From contig CM047815.1 of the NCBI GenBank assembly GCA_026214975.1, forward strand, positions 76,041,299 to 76,105,298: DNA of 64,000 nucleotides, written 5' to 3'. The translations under genes were made by a program, and so were the position numbers. The stretch comes from Gentiana macrophylla (lineage: Eukaryota > Streptophyta > Magnoliopsida > Gentianales > Gentianaceae). Numbering within the stretch: position 1 is the first letter of the stretch; each line of letters opens with the position of its first letter. The notes beneath the pieces were generated by a model that was not told the DNA's origin, did not search any database, and worked only from the letters and a program-made list of their open reading frames with translations. Shown one piece after another: positions 11,968 to 23,832 of the stretch.

Positions 11968-13220
11968 GAACAGCATTGCAGGCACATAAAGGGGGTACCA
12001 AATATATTTTCTTCACCTCTTTTTAGTAGTAGTAGTATGTATATGTATAGGCCTTATGCCATAAATAAAGTAGTATCGTTATAATGCTCGAGAAATTATC
12101 AGAAGATCAATGTTGTTGAAGTTGTTGTAGCATCCGGAAGAATACGACTTTCCGATTCAATCGTTGTAATCGGGTAAAATTTCTAAAGTATTTATGTTTG
12201 TTTTGTCTGTTTCTATTTTCGTATAATGTTAGTAGGCTAAATCTAATAACTAGCCAAAGTTATGTATTCGTTTTATTTCGATCTGTTCGGTAAAGGAATG
12301 TTGTCTAAGTAAAATTGAATAAAATTGAGTTAATTGAATCTTTTCTATTGATAAAGTTTGACTTGAAAGAATTCATAATCTAATTATGAATTGACACCTC
12401 GTAATTAAGTTATGAACTCGTTAATAGAAAAACCGAGGGTAAAATTGGCCGAGTGAAAACGTGACAACGGAACCCGCTTTCTACCCGGGGCGATTTGTCC
12501 TAAAAGATGAATCTTATTAAAATTTGTACTCAAGATCGTAATAATGTTAAAATCATCGCTTTAATTGAAACTTAAACCGAAAGTTGAATCGCCCGCCTTG
12601 ACAACCGGAGCCTTTAAATAAAATTGACCGCTTGACGAAACGGAATGACTTCTTTTATTCAAAGGTAGAATCGCACTCGGGACCTGCTCGTAAAAACCGT
12701 AATGATTGTGGACTTTGGACCGATGACAATGGACATATGACAATTTCACACGCTAATGTGAGGAGGAATTGTTAACCTCGTGAGTGCACCGCTTCATTTA
12801 CTCAATTGAACCTAAAGATCGAGCACATTCCATTCATTTGAAAAGATCGTTATAAATCAATTATATAAACTTTGGCTAGTTCTTTAATTATATATCTCGT
12901 ATCTCAGATATTTATATCTATATATATATTTTGCAACTTATCCATATCTATATATATTTATATATCTATATATATTATATTAGAATAAATTTTAAATTAC
13001 GCATTTATTTTATGTTAAGTAAAATAGTAGTTATCTCATGCTATAAAACCGAGATTTAGATTGAGTTAATAATGTGCTCTTTGGTGTTTAACCACACTTA
13101 GAAGAATTACAAAGTTCCTCGAGGATACGATACTCGACTCACCATACTAGCACTACTGATTTGACCCGATACAACGCTCGGTTAAGGACTCGTATTAGCA
13201 CTAGAAAAGGCAACGCTTTA

Positions 13221-13239
13221 AAGCGCCGTTGCCGGGAAC
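13221..13239 (+). other. Primer-binding site of the Athila element (tRNA-Asp-like)
   Basis: GCGCCGTTGCCGGGA directly downstream of the 5' LTR is close to the tRNA-Asp complement used by Athila elements (TGGCGCCGTTGCCGGGGA), with the first bases mutated. Confidence 0.75.
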
Positions 13240-13760
13240 GACGCTAATTTCTTTTTTGTGTCTATGGTTACTACTTATATTAGCTCAAAATTCTCGAGAA
13301 TAAGTCAACACTTTTCTTATCTCATTTCTAATTTTATTTTAGCTGGTACTTACCTTATAAGTAAGTTACCAAATTTTACTACTATTAATTTCGTGTTATT
13401 TTCTATTTTCGTTAGTTGATGACCGTATGGTAAGGCCCCACTCACTCCTTATAAGCCCGACATAAACACTTAAGAAAGGCGGTTAAGAGTAGAGAAAAAA
13501 CGTGGTCATACTAGTCGTGAAATCCTGACGAATCATCTTCAAACAGTAAATACGAGAATGGTCAAATCGGTGATGAAACACCGAACAAGGGTGGAACATG
13601 CTCTAGGGCATGGACAAAACCTGTTAACCTTAATAATCAAAATAATAATAATAATAGAAATAATCGAATCGGAACCGAATAATCGTAACAACCCAAGAAA
13701 CCCAAGGCCTATCTCGTGACCAAACCATAAGAAGAAATCGGACTAATAATCCCATACTTT
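13240..13760 (+). other. Athila leader between PBS and gag
   Basis: No credible frame. AT-rich with an AATAATAATAATAAT run near 13636-13660. Expected untranslated leader. Confidence 0.6.
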
Positions 13761-15405
13761 TACCTAATGAAGGAGCGAATAATTTGAGATTAAATCTCAT
13801 CTTTTGGTTTAATTGACGCAAAGAGCCCAATTCCTAGGAGAAGATGATGAAGATCCGCATCATCATCTCTATCTTTTTGAAGAACTGTGCAATACAGCCA
13901 AAAGTCAAGGTGCTCACAAGGATGACTATGTTTCCTTTTTCTCTAAAAGGACGAGCCCGAGATTGGTTTATGTCTCTTCCGCATCATTCACTTACAAGTT
14001 GGGAGGAGATTCAAACTGAATTTACAAACAATACTTCACTCTGGGACGGAATTTGGAATTAAAAGTCGAGGTTGCTAATTTTAGACAAGGATCTGAAGAA
14101 ACGCTTGGGAATGCGTGGGAAAGATTTAAAAAAATTGTTAAGAGCGTGTCCCGACCATGGTTATTCCTTAGACATGCAAATTCAACTTTTCTCGTCAGTA
14201 AATTAAGAAAAGATTCACGTCTTGATGTAGACCATGCATGTGGTGGTTCTTTAATGATGAGTGAGGCTCAATTAGTTTACGATGCCATAGAAAAGATTTC
14301 CAAAATAACAGAATGTGGGAAACCGGTTCTAGCACCGGAAAAGTAGCTTTTGCGAGAGAATGTACGCCTAATCTCAAGTTCTAGCACATTTAGAAAATTT
14401 AAGTAGGAAATTTGATGGCCTACAATCAAACAAAAATCAAAGTTTAGAAAATAGTACACCAACCGAATACTCAAATCGGGATAAAATACCACTAGGGGAT
14501 TGAAGAACCGACAGGATACTCAAGAGAGGAGGTGAGTTTTCTTCAAAGAAGATAGAAATTTAAACAATGCTTACTCAAACTCGTTCAATGCTATTAGAAG
14601 AGATCACCCTACTTATCGATGGTCCAAAACCCTAGCAAGCAAGGACAACCGCCAGATCCAGCTTTATATAGGAACTTGAATAATAATCAAGTTTATCAAG
14701 AAAACACATCTAATCGAAATTTACAATCATCACCTAGATCCTATCCTCAACATACCACTCAAAGTATACCAGTAGCTCAAAGTTCAACTCAACCTGCAGA
14801 AGGAGTTGAAAAATGGGAAAAACTAATGGAAAATATGATGGGTGTAGTATCTACTCAAGCTAAAAATATAGAAACGATGGTGACTTCTATTGGTACAAAT
14901 CACTAAGGATATGAGTTCAATGAAAACATCTATGAGTGGACATGATACCGAATGAGAACGATAGAAGCCTCATTAAGGAATATGGAAGATCATTTGAGTA
15001 GGGAAGGTGAACGTAATAACAATGAGACTTCCCGGAGGATTACCAAGTAACACTGAAAGGAACCCAAGAGAGGTAAATGTTGTAGTTACGAGAAGTAGGA
15101 AGCTCAGTGGAAGTAATGGAGTTGAAAACTTTGGGAATAATGAAGTAGAAGATGACTTAGATGGTAAGAATGATAAAACTAAAGATGAACTTGAATTTAC
15201 AGATGAGGAAGAAGAAATTATAGACAATTTCTTGAAAAGAAATAAAAGTTCGGAACCTGAAAGTGAAAGGAAAAATTGGGTAAAAATCCCAAGGATTCTG
15301 AAAGATCCCATGGATAAAGATTTAAGGACTTTATTTAAGGAACACATTAGAATGGAAGATAATGAAAACAAGGATGAAAACAGAAGAAATGAAGGAATCA
15401 AGTAG
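13761..15405 (+). pseudogene. Athila gag, multiply frameshifted
   Basis: Forms the virus-like particle. Capsid-domain motifs are visible in alternating frames: QFLGEDDEDPHHHLYLFEEL (about 13828-13890), FPFSLKGRARDW followed by SLPHHSLTSWEEI (about 13930-14015), then FRQGSEETLGNAWERFK (about 14080-14130) and DHACGGSL with EAQLVYDAIE (about 14230-14295). These match the usual Athila/gypsy gag order. A Gln/Asn/Ser-rich stretch (14619-14906) and an acidic-basic frame (15007-15405) follow. At least five frame changes or stops separate the segments. No CCHC knuckle is seen within this stretch. Confidence 0.75.
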
Positions 15406-15769
15406 AGATTGATTCAGGAACAATTTAAAAGAAAGAATTCAAGAACTCAAACATGGCGATCGAGTAATACTCAAAGGTTTAAGGAAAAGGAAAAGAGAAA
15501 CGACAAAGGAGCCAAAGGTCATAGATCTAGAATCTTTACCTTACCCTCCTAAAGATCAAATCAAAAAGCAAAACCGATAAGAAGTATGCTCGCTTCCTTG
15601 ACACTTTTCGTCATATTCAAGTTAATATCCCCATTATCGAAGCTCGATTAATATACTCGCCTATGGAAAATTTCTCGAAAGAAATTACACAAACAAGAAA
15701 AATTAGAGGAATATGAGAATATATGCCTAAATGAAGAATGTTCATGCACTCTGCAAAGATAAGTTACCA
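15406..15769 (+). other. Gag-protease linker, degraded
   Basis: No open frame of use. Position fits the linker between gag and protease in the Athila polyprotein. No separate feature seen. Confidence 0.5.
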
Positions 15770-16165
15770 CCTAAACTCGAAAGATCCTGGTAGTTTTACC
15801 ATTCCGTGTGAAATTGGAGGATTTACATGCTTAAGAAGGTCTTATGTGATCTAGAGCGAGTATAAATCTCATGTCTTATGAGGATTATAGAAAGTTAGGC
15901 ATAGGAAAGCTTACTAAGATCGAAATGACTCTGCAAATGGCGATAGATCGATTAAGTACCCTAAAGGAATTATAAAGGACATATTGGTTAAAGTAGACAA
16001 ATTCTATTTTTCAAGAGACTTTGTAGTTATGGAAATGGAAGACGGTTATTCAAAGACCTCTTATTCTAGGTCGTCCATTTCTAGCTACAGGAAGAACTTT
16101 AATCGATGTTCGTAAAGGAGAATTAATCTTAAGAGTCAATGAAGACGGTTACTTTCAATATTTTC
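15770..16165 (+). pseudogene. Athila aspartic protease remnant
   Basis: Scattered frames give a proline/phenylalanine-rich lead-in, an IPCEIGGF-like block, a KALCDL block where the ALCDLGAS active site of Athila proteases is expected (about 15830-15860), a later FVVMEME block (about 16020) and GRPFLATGRTLIDV (about 16070-16110). The active-site Gly-Ala is not readable: the codons after CDL are changed. Order and motifs fit protease between gag and RT. Non-functional. Confidence 0.65.
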
Positions 16166-16620
16166 AAAGCTATGAATCATGCATCATCGTAATCATGTTC
16201 TTTTATGTAAGATATTCATTCTGCATCTATGATAATCGAGTTACCAACTTTTGAAGACAGATTAGAAGAATGCTTAACTCGTCTATCTATAAAGAAGATG
16301 AGGAAGACATTGAAATGAAAGAGATAATTCTTTCTTTAGATACGTAAAGTTTTACCTTTAAACCACCATGGCATAAGTACTTGGAATTAGAACTAGAAGG
16401 ACCGGTTCTTAAATCGTCAATAAAGATCCGCCAAAGAACTCGGAATTGAAACCATTACCTTTAAATCAAATATGCTTTTCTTGAAACTCGATAATCTATT
16501 ACCGATTATTATTTCATCAACTTTAATCGAGCAACAAGAAGATCAATTACTTAGAATGTTAAAAAGCATAAGAAAGCTTTTGGATGGACGATTCTTTGAT
16601 ATTCGAGGTATTAGCCCCGA
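16166..16620 (+). other. Protease-RT connecting region, degraded
   Basis: Short broken frames only. Corresponds to the pol linker. One 77-codon frame (16472-16705) enters the RT start in a shifted frame. Confidence 0.45.
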
Positions 16621-17330
16621 GATTTGCGTTCATAAGATAATTCGAAGGAAGATGCTAAGCCTTGTATTCAACCGCAACGCCGCCTCAACCCAAATTTGCG
16701 CTTAATTGTTAAGAAAGAGGTCATTAAGCTATTAGAGATGGGAATAATTTTTCTCATATCGAGATAGTGAATGGGTAAGTCCAACTCAAGTGGTACCAAA
16801 GAAAGGAGGTTTCACAAGTGAAAGAAAATGATAGGAATGAATGGATTCCAACAAGAGAAATTACAAAGTTATCGAATGTGCATTGATTTTAGGAAACTAA
16901 ATGATCATACTAAGAAAGATCATCATCCACTTCCATTCATAGTTCAAATGTTGGAACGGTTAAGTGGTCATAAATTTACTCAAGCTTCTTAGATGGTTAT
17001 TCAGTTATTTACTGATTTTCATTGCAAAGTGAGAGATAGGAGAAGACTACTTTCACTTGTCCTTATGGAACTTTTGCGTATAAAAGAATGCCGCTTTGGT
17101 TTATGTAATGCTCCAAATACGTTTCAAAGATGCATGATGGCTATATTTTCCGATATGGTTGAGAAATTCTTGGAAATTTTATGGACGACTTTAGTGTTTA
17201 CGGAGATTCTTTTGGTAAATGTTTATCGCACTTAGAAAGAGTGTTACAACGCTCATGAGGATACCAATTTAATTTTAAACTGGGAAAAATGTAATTTAAT
17301 GGTATCGAGAAGGAATTGTTCTAGGCCATC
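16621..17330 (+). pseudogene. Athila reverse transcriptase, frameshifted
   Basis: RT motifs in order: PQRRLNPNLR and VKKEVIKLLEMGII (about 16670-16750), SPTQVVPKKGG (about 16780-16812), CIDFRKLNDHTKKDHHPLPF (about 16877-16940), a broken catalytic stretch near 16990, FGLCNAPNTFQRCMMAIFSDMVEKFLE (17095-17180), and a degraded DDF-containing catalytic box (about 17185-17215) in a shifted frame. RT copies the element RNA. Indels every 100-300 bases make it non-functional. Confidence 0.8.
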
Positions 17331-17990
17331 GAATCTCTGAAATAAGAATTGAAGTTGATAAAGCTAAGGTTGAAGTAATTGAAAAATTACCACCACCAGT
17401 TAATCTAAGGACTCTAAGAGGATTTCTTGGACATGCAGGATTTTATAGGAGATTTATTACAGATTTTTCAAAGATAGCAAAGCCTCTAAGTCATTTGCTT
17501 GAAAAGGAAGTACCTTTTAACTTCGATAGTAAATGTAAAGAAGCTTTTCGGACTTGAAAGCGAGATTAACTATCGCACCAAAGGATAATAGCACCAGATT
17601 GGAATTTGCCGTTTGAGATTATGTGTGATGCAAGTGATTTAGCTGTAGGAGCAGTTTTAGGACAAAGATATAACAAAATTCTCAAAGCTATTTACTATGC
17701 ATCTCATACGTTAAATGCAAATCAACCGAACTATACAACTACGAAAAAGAACTGCTATCGTAATTTTTGCCTTAGATAAGTTTAGATCGTATATTGTTGG
17801 TTCTAAGGTAATAATTTATACTGCACCATTCACTTTGAAGTATTTATTGAGTAAGAAAGATGCTAAACCACATCTTCTTAGATGGATTCTCTTACTTCAG
17901 GAGTTTGATATTGAAATTAAAGATAAAAAGGGAAGTGAGAATGTAGTAGCAGATCATCTAAGTAGAATGGAAAATGATGAAGAAAAGGGA
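17331..17990 (+). pseudogene. Athila RT connection and RNase H
   Basis: The segment contains LRTLRGFLGHAGFYRRF (about 17400-17455), then the RNase H start FEIMCDASDLAVGAVLGQR (17610-17670) with its first catalytic Asp, YYASHTLN, a frame change at about 17715, [15 protein letters not shown], and the end block [28 protein letters not shown] (about 17885-17970) with the final catalytic Asp. It removes template RNA during cDNA synthesis. Confidence 0.8.
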
Positions 17991-19422
17991 ATAGAAATTA
18001 AAGATTCATTTCCTGATGAACAACTTTTTAGAATAGATACTCCTTCAACCATGCAGTTATTAAAGAATAGAATTCCTTCTAAGGAAATGTCACCCTGGTT
18101 TGGAGATATCATTAATTACTTAACCTGTGATTATATTCCGTCTCATTGGACTTGGCAGCAGAAGAAGAAATTCTTTTATGACTTAAAATTTTATTACTGG
18201 GAGGAACCAGACCTTTTCCGTAAATGTTCGGATGGGATAATCAGAAAGTGTGTGCCTGATAATGAAATTTTAAGTATTTTATCATTTTGTCATGATCGTG
18301 AGGCAGGAGGTCATCATGGAGGTTGGAAAACTGCTTTTAAAGTTTTACAATGTGGTTTTTATTGGCCTACGCTATATAGAGATGCTTATAAGTATGTCAA
18401 ATCTTGTGAATCTTGTCAAAAATGGGGAATGTATCTAAAAAACATGAAATGCCTATGCAACCTATTTTAGAATGTGAGTTATTTGATGTTTGGGGTATAG
18501 ATTTCATGGGACCATTTCCTATATCTTTTGGAAAAGATTTATTCTAGTAATGGTAGATTATGTTTCAAATGGGTAGAAAGTGAAGCTCATCCCACTAATG
18601 ATACCAGAGTTGTCATACGATTTCTTAAAAGAATATATTTACACGTTATGGCATTCCAAGGGCTATCATTAGTGATAGAGGTTCACACTTTTGTAATAGA
18701 CCATTTACCAAGATAATTGAAAATATGGTGCAACGCATAAGTTAGAACGCCTCATCATCCGCAAAACCAAGGTCGGGTAGAGGTGTCTAATAGAGAAATC
18801 AAAAGAATTGTAGAAAAGACAAAGGATTCAAATCGAACAAATCGGCGCTTAAACTGAGACGATGCATTATGGGCATATAGAATGACTTTTAAAACACCAA
18901 TTGGTTGTTCTCCTATAAGTTAGTTTTTGGCAAGTCTTGTCATCTCCTCAGGCTTGAGTTAGAACACCGAGCCTTCGGGCTATTAAATTTTTGAATTTCG
19001 ATCCTAAGGTCAAGCCGGTGATCATAGATTGCTTCAATTGACAGTAACTAGAAGAATTCCGCCTCGATTCTTATGAAAACGCTCGAATCTACAAGGAACG
19101 CACGAAATCCTTTCACGATAAGAGAATCTATAGTCGTGAGTTCCATGTAGGTGATCGAGTGCTCTTGTACAATTCACGTTTAAAGTTATTTCCAGGAAAG
19201 CTTAAATCAAGATGGACAGGTCCATTTAAAGTAACGAGAGTTTACAAATCTGGAGCTGTTGAACTAACTGATGGAAATACAACTTTTATAGCCAATGGCC
19301 ATAGAGTAAAGTTATTTGTGGAAGGAGAAGGAACCGCACTGAAAGAAGAAATAATGCTACTAATTGATCCTCCGAAAAGTAAAAAGCAGAGAAATCAAGA
19401 AACTGAAAAGCAGAGGAGTTAA
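17991..19422 (+). pseudogene. Athila integrase
   Basis: The zinc-binding HHCC domain is seen at about 18280-18425 ([31 protein letters not shown]). The catalytic core is decayed: an MVDYVSKWVE-like block at about 18550 holds the first Asp, an ISDRG-like block near 18670 the second, and HHPQNQGRVEVSNREIK near 18750-18800 the Glu region. The C-terminal part is open at 19159-19422, with VLLYNSRLKLFPGKLKSRW and a GPFKV motif, and a Lys/Gln-rich tail. Several frameshifts lie between 18470 and 19150. No chromodomain. Confidence 0.78.
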
Positions 19423-19621
19423 ACTCAGCCGAATACCAGGTGCTATCTATCTTTACTCTACTTTTATGTGTTTTATTTATGTTTAAAGTAGTTTCGTCTT
19501 TTACCGGATAGACGTAAAAGAACTGGATGTCTTTTTTAGATAGAATAGGAATTTTTATGTTGCTTTTGAAATTAGGCTTGGATAAAGATGTCGCGTTTAA
19601 AATAGAAGCTTCAGTTTTTGA
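19423..19621 (+). other. Spacer after Athila pol
   Basis: Non-coding stretch between the integrase stop and a zinc-knuckle-like frame. No signal recognised. Confidence 0.4.
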
Positions 19622-19948
19622 GAAAAACAAGCAATTGTTGAGAGAGATCAGACGAAAGAACTATGTAATGGAAAATCGAGAAGTTCGATAAAGAGAAGGG
19701 CAAAGTTTTTAAGAAGGTGTAGAAGCTGTGGAAAAAGTGAGCATGAAGGGAAATGTAGGGAAAGCACAACCAAATCACAGGATGAGTGTTTGAATGTTGT
19801 TAAGAAGGGAACGATTAGGTGGTTATCCGAAAATCCCGATGGAGATCAAAGAGAAAATTCGAACGCCTCATTTCTTAAGATTAGGTTAATGGACCGTTAT
19901 TATAGAAATCTTGAAGATTTAAGAATGGTGGGAGTAGAATTAGATTAA
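19622..19948 (+). CDS. Zinc-knuckle-like small frame downstream of Athila pol
   Basis: An open frame of about 108 codons, without an ATG near its beginning, ends at TAA 19946-19948. It encodes a basic stretch followed by CRSCGKSEHEGKC at 19718-19756, a C-X2-C-X4-H-X3-C arrangement close to the retroviral CX2CX4HX4C knuckle but one residue short, then a mixed-charge tail ending NLEDLRMVGVELD. Nucleic-acid binding is plausible. It may be the 3' exon of a spliced accessory product or a displaced nucleocapsid remnant. Lack of a start codon and the variant spacing keep confidence low. Confidence 0.4.
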   Translation, partial: EKQAIVERDQTKELCNGKSRSSIKRRAKFLRRCRSCGKSEHEGKCRESTTKSQDECLNVVKKGTIRWLSENPDGDQRENSNASFLKIRLMDRYYRNLEDLRMVGVELD

Positions 19949-20065
19949 GTTTATGTTTATTTTAATTTTAAGACTTCAAAAAAAATTTATGATAAAACTT
20001 ATTTTTATCATATATATGATTTATATGATATAATTGAGGATTATCATACCAAAAATATTTTTTTA

Positions 20066-20103
<38 letters not shown>

Positions 20104-20560
20104 GGTCGGATCGATCCGACCTAACCCCGGATCGATCCGGTACCTAAAAAAACCTAAAAAAGGGACGGGGTCCCTCTTTCTTCTTCTTCTTCCACTTTTC
20201 TAAAAACAGCCGCCCCTCACCTTTTCCCCTCAATTCGAATTTTTTCTTCAAATCATCACACAACATCACCATTAAACTACCTCACCTCTTATACTTTTCT
20301 CATTTTCCATTCCTCTCTTCAAAGTTGCATTTAAATTGAAGAATTTTTCAAGGGTAGCTTCAACTTTTATTCTGGCGAAATTTCCATCTTTTCCGTCCAA
20401 ATTTCAACCTTTTTAAGCTTTGTAAGGTAACATTGTAGTCACTTATTTTCTTAATTTCGTTTTTTAAGCAAGTCTTTATTTAATTCCAAAATTTTGTGTA
20501 ACTCATTTGTGTTGTTTTGTGTTGTTTTGTGTTGTTTTGTTATTTTGTCATTATCGTAGA
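19949..20560 (+). other. Post-pol spacer with poly-A run and two palindromes
   Basis: AT-rich sequence, an uninterrupted A run at about 20069-20100, CGGATCGATCCG palindromes at 20107-20118 and 20128-20139, a short inverted repeat GGGACGGGGTCCC near 20162, CT-rich sequence, then three tandem GTGTTGTTTT units (about 20507-20537) before the next frame. Confidence 0.6.
20107..20139 (+). promoter_or_regulatory. Pair of CGGATCGATCCG palindromes upstream of the first post-pol ORF
   Basis: Two perfect copies, 21 bases apart, the same spacing class as in the LTR. No clear TATA box lies between here and the ATG at about 20561. Confidence 0.45.
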
Positions 20561-21869
20561 ATGGCCGAATCATCAAAAGTTAGTAAAAAACGTAAGCCGC
20601 ATATCCCTACCCAAATTCCAGTCATAGAAACTAGACCTTTAATGTTGCGGAAAGAATTGATCGTTAGCTTTGATAGAATCAAGGTCATTGCAAATAGAAA
20701 CGCCTTGAAAAATAAATTTGGACAATGTTTAGTTGCAATAGAGAGGGCTTAGACTTCAAAGATTTGGGAAGGAGGTGAAGGAGATTTTGAAAGGCGGCAT
20801 TGGATGGAATTAGCCGATTTAAGGTCGGGAGAAATTAACACCACCTTAGTAGCTGAATTTTATTCTTTGGTAGCAACTCACAATGCTACGGAAGATGGTG
20901 AGTTAACCACACAACCTAAGAACTAGATACGAGGCCGTTTACTCCTCACATTATAAATACTATTTATGGTATTCTGATATACCGGAGAATGAGGATTATT
21001 ATACGCTTTGGAATTTGGATGAACCAAAGAGACTTTGATCATATTGTTTCACTAGCCCAGAATGAGTTAGATCCCACTGCCGTCTGGCATGAAAACAGGT
21101 TTTCCTATAGGAAATGTATCCGGATATGAAAGCCATTAAACGCTTTATTAGTCATACTTTTTTACCCGACTCGGCACTTTACATCTTTTGGTAAAGAGGA
21201 TTTGTGTATTGCTTGGGCTATAGTTAATAATGTACCTGTGGATATAGGCGAGTAATGTGTAGAAGGGGCCAAGGAATTTGCCCTCGATCGCTAGACCAGC
21301 AATCCACATGCCTTTTCCGTGTTTTATTTCTTCCTTGTGTCGTCGGATAGAGTCCCCGAGCTCCCAAGTGATAATTTGATGATGGTGGATGACACACTTA
21401 TAGGTCCTAGTTTACCACTTAGGCCGGCAGAAGAATAAACTTTTGGACCCTAACCGTCAACGACCTCAGCCTACTCCATCCACTCTGCTATCCCTCCTTC
21501 ATCCAGTCAAACTCAAACTCATCTTCCAAATACCATCACTTACAATATGTTCCAATCCTTGGCCTATGATGTTCATCGTGCTAATGCCAATATGGCATGC
21601 TTTGGAAAGGAATAGATTATGGTCTCAAGATTTACGCCAAGGCATGCGAGGTATATATCAAATGAATATACTACGTAACCCCCGCTTATGCCGAGATGGA
21701 TATTCCGCGTTGCCGGACTCACCTTATACCTTGCCCGATTTCATTCCACCGATGCCACCACCCTCGATTTCCAACAAATGCCGCGTTCTTTTGGATTTCA
21801 AACTAGTGGTGTAGGGATTTTTTCGATGTACTACGGCAAATGCAACATCGAATGGATGGATATGGATCA

Positions 21870-23403
21870 TTTGGTCATCACGGATTTTATTAATACGAAA
21901 TAAACAAGTAATAAAACCGGTTAACCTCAAGTGCAAGGATCGTAGTATAGAGGCTATGCCGGGTCGATCTTACGGGGAACTAGACTGTTGTTAATCCTAG
22001 CTTTTGTTTTAACTAACTATGTCACGAACTACACTAAACAGTGGACTAATCTAAACAAAGATTGCAGAAAATAAAACTAGACAGAGGCTGAACACCAATG
22101 CTAGGAAGGATACGGGTAACGAACTTATTAACTAAACTAAACCAATTGCAAAAAGGAAATTAAATAAGCAAAACAAGACCCGAGTTGCAAGGATTTAAAA
22201 TCAAATTATAAAAGGCAAACGAGGATTGATCCACCTACCAACATGTATTGATCTCCTATCTCGATTATATGCGGTATTTATCTAGGTTGTGATTCACCTT
22301 ACCTAAACATGAACCCTAATTCCTTAGGCAATTCATCTATTAACCTAGTATCTTCCAATGCTAGATTAACGCGTTTTAAGATCAAAGGTGTCAACTTTTA
22401 CATTCAAATCTAGTGATTAGACTTACTAACTTCCGTTATTATAAATCTAAGGACTATTCTTATCTATGGTGATCTAAAGGTTTATCATGACTTCCATCAA
22501 ACATAAACATAATCATACATGCAAATCTTCCGATATAAACGCAATTAAACGAGATAAAACATAAATAAGAAACAACCTTGGATAAATAACTCACAGTATA
22601 ATCGAAATACGTAAATCAATCCAAGTTGATGGCTTCACAATTCTCGTTTGATTGAAGCTTTAGCTCTGAGCATCCTTAGCAACACGCTTTGCAGAAAAGA
22701 ACATAAAGACTCGCTCTAATCTAATCTAATTTAAAGTTGCATAAAAGTGAGAGAAAAAGAAGTAAAACGCAGCCTTAGCCGCCCCTGGGTTTAGGGTTTG
22801 TGTGATGTCGAATTGTCTCCCTTAGGTTGAGAAATGTACCCGCTTATTTATAGATTTCAAGTCGGTTTCACTAAGTCGGCCGACGGACGCTCGTCCGCTA
22901 TCTCAACGCCCGTCCGAGATAACCTGAGATCGCTTCAGGCGCCCGTTCGAGATAAGCGCCCAAACTCTCTCAGATCAAAATCGCTCCTCGTGACGCCTGC
23001 CTGCGCTTCATCAAACGCCCGGCCCACTGCGACGGAGTATGGACGCCGTCCAACACGACTTGAAGGTGATTTCTTCATATTTATCTCTTTTTCCTTTACT
23101 CCACTTGATCATTATCTCTTCCTTCAATCCTTATAGCTCAAATTTATCTCTTTTGATCATCATTTGAGCACGATACACATACCTATAACGCATGGAAAAC
23201 ATCGCAAATCGTAGTAATATTCAAATAATCATATTTCAACCATGAAATCACATAAATAAATCGATATTGCGATTAAGCCGTTAGAAATATCGTTTGCTCA
23301 ATATTTTAATATAAAGACCAATTATTATGCAATTGATACAAATAAAAGGGGAAAACATCACAAAATATAACCCTATAAAACATATAATTTCACCCTTAAC
23401 ATT
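21870..23403 (-). mobile_element. Athila-class solo LTR inserted in the env-like ORF
   Basis: Shares with the LTRs at 11269, 38786 and 50880 the conserved 3'-end block (here CCGGGTCGATCTTACGGGGA near 21958), a minus-strand TATA box (TATAAATA, 22845-22852), and a GC-rich inverted-repeat cluster just upstream of it. No coding domain, PBS or PPT is present, as expected after LTR-LTR recombination. Exact ends are uncertain and I could not find a clean target duplication. Confidence 0.55.
22875..22950 (-). promoter_or_regulatory. GC-rich inverted and direct repeats upstream of the TATA box of this solo LTR
   Basis: GTCGGCCGAC palindrome (22875-22884), CGGACG-CT-CGTCCG inverted repeat (22884-22897), and two direct CGCCCGTYCGAGATAA units near 22907 and 22940. 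They lie 23-100 bases upstream of TATAAATA on minus. Confidence 0.5.
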
Positions 23404-23582
23404 GGCCATACCACGACGAGATGGGGAAGCACTTTTTCTGATATCACGAGAGAGATGAGCTCGATGGGACTAGATAGTTCGGTGCGGATGTCAACTTATT
23501 TTCAAGATCCATCCCAAGAATCGACCCGTTCTCAAGCTATGCCAAGTTCAAGCCACGTCGAGCTGAGTGATGAAGAGGAGTG

Positions 23583-23827
23583 ATTTTTAAACATTCTATG
23601 ATTTTTGACATTGAAACATTTTACTTTAAGTTATTTTGATTTTGGAAGGATTTTATTTTAATACGATTTTTATGTTTTCATTGCATGTTATGGTATTACG
23701 CATCGTGTAGTAAAATTTATCGTTATAATAAAATGAAAATGAACCAAAAATAGGAAGAAAACTTGTCCCCTAGAAAAAACTAGGCATTTTTCAAGCAAAA
23801 TCAACTCTGTCCGTGAACAGTAATGTT
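23583..23827 (+). other. Athila internal non-coding sequence left of the LARD insertion
   Basis: AT-rich sequence between the env-like stop codon and the target duplication. No feature seen. Confidence 0.5.
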
Positions 23828-23832
23828 CCGGA
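23828..23832. repeat. Target-site duplication CCGGA, left copy
   Basis: CCGGA at 23828-23832 and at 33100-33104, flanking the LARD-like element. The target was itself a CCGGATCGATCCGG palindrome of the Athila element. Confidence 0.85.

Larger units (their letters stand above)
11269..13220 (+). repeat. Athila 5' LTR
   Basis: Collinear with 35856-37790. It starts TGATGTATAACA. The 3' boundary is placed just before the PBS, where the copies diverge (left GGCAACGCTTTA, right GGCCACGTCA). It contains four CGGATCGATCCG palindromes, a TATA box at 11960, and an AT-rich block at about 12890-12980. Divergence from the other LTR is a few percent and rich in one-base indels. Confidence 0.88.
20561..23582 (+). 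pseudogene. Athila env-like/ORF-1-like protein, interrupted by a solo LTR
   Basis: Position after pol and protein character fit the extra ORF of Athila elements (ATHILA ORF-1/env-like family); its role is unproven. The frame starts with ATG about 20561 (MAESSKVSKKRK, a basic N-terminus). It passes through several stops (first at 20749), continues as WMELADLRSGEI (about 20810) and later Pro/Ser-rich segments (21443-21903). After an insertion of about 1.5 kb it resumes at about 23405 as GHTTTRWGSTFSDITREMSS and ends with an acidic ELSDEEE and TGA at 23580-23582. No signal peptide or transmembrane segment is readable. Confidence 0.6.
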
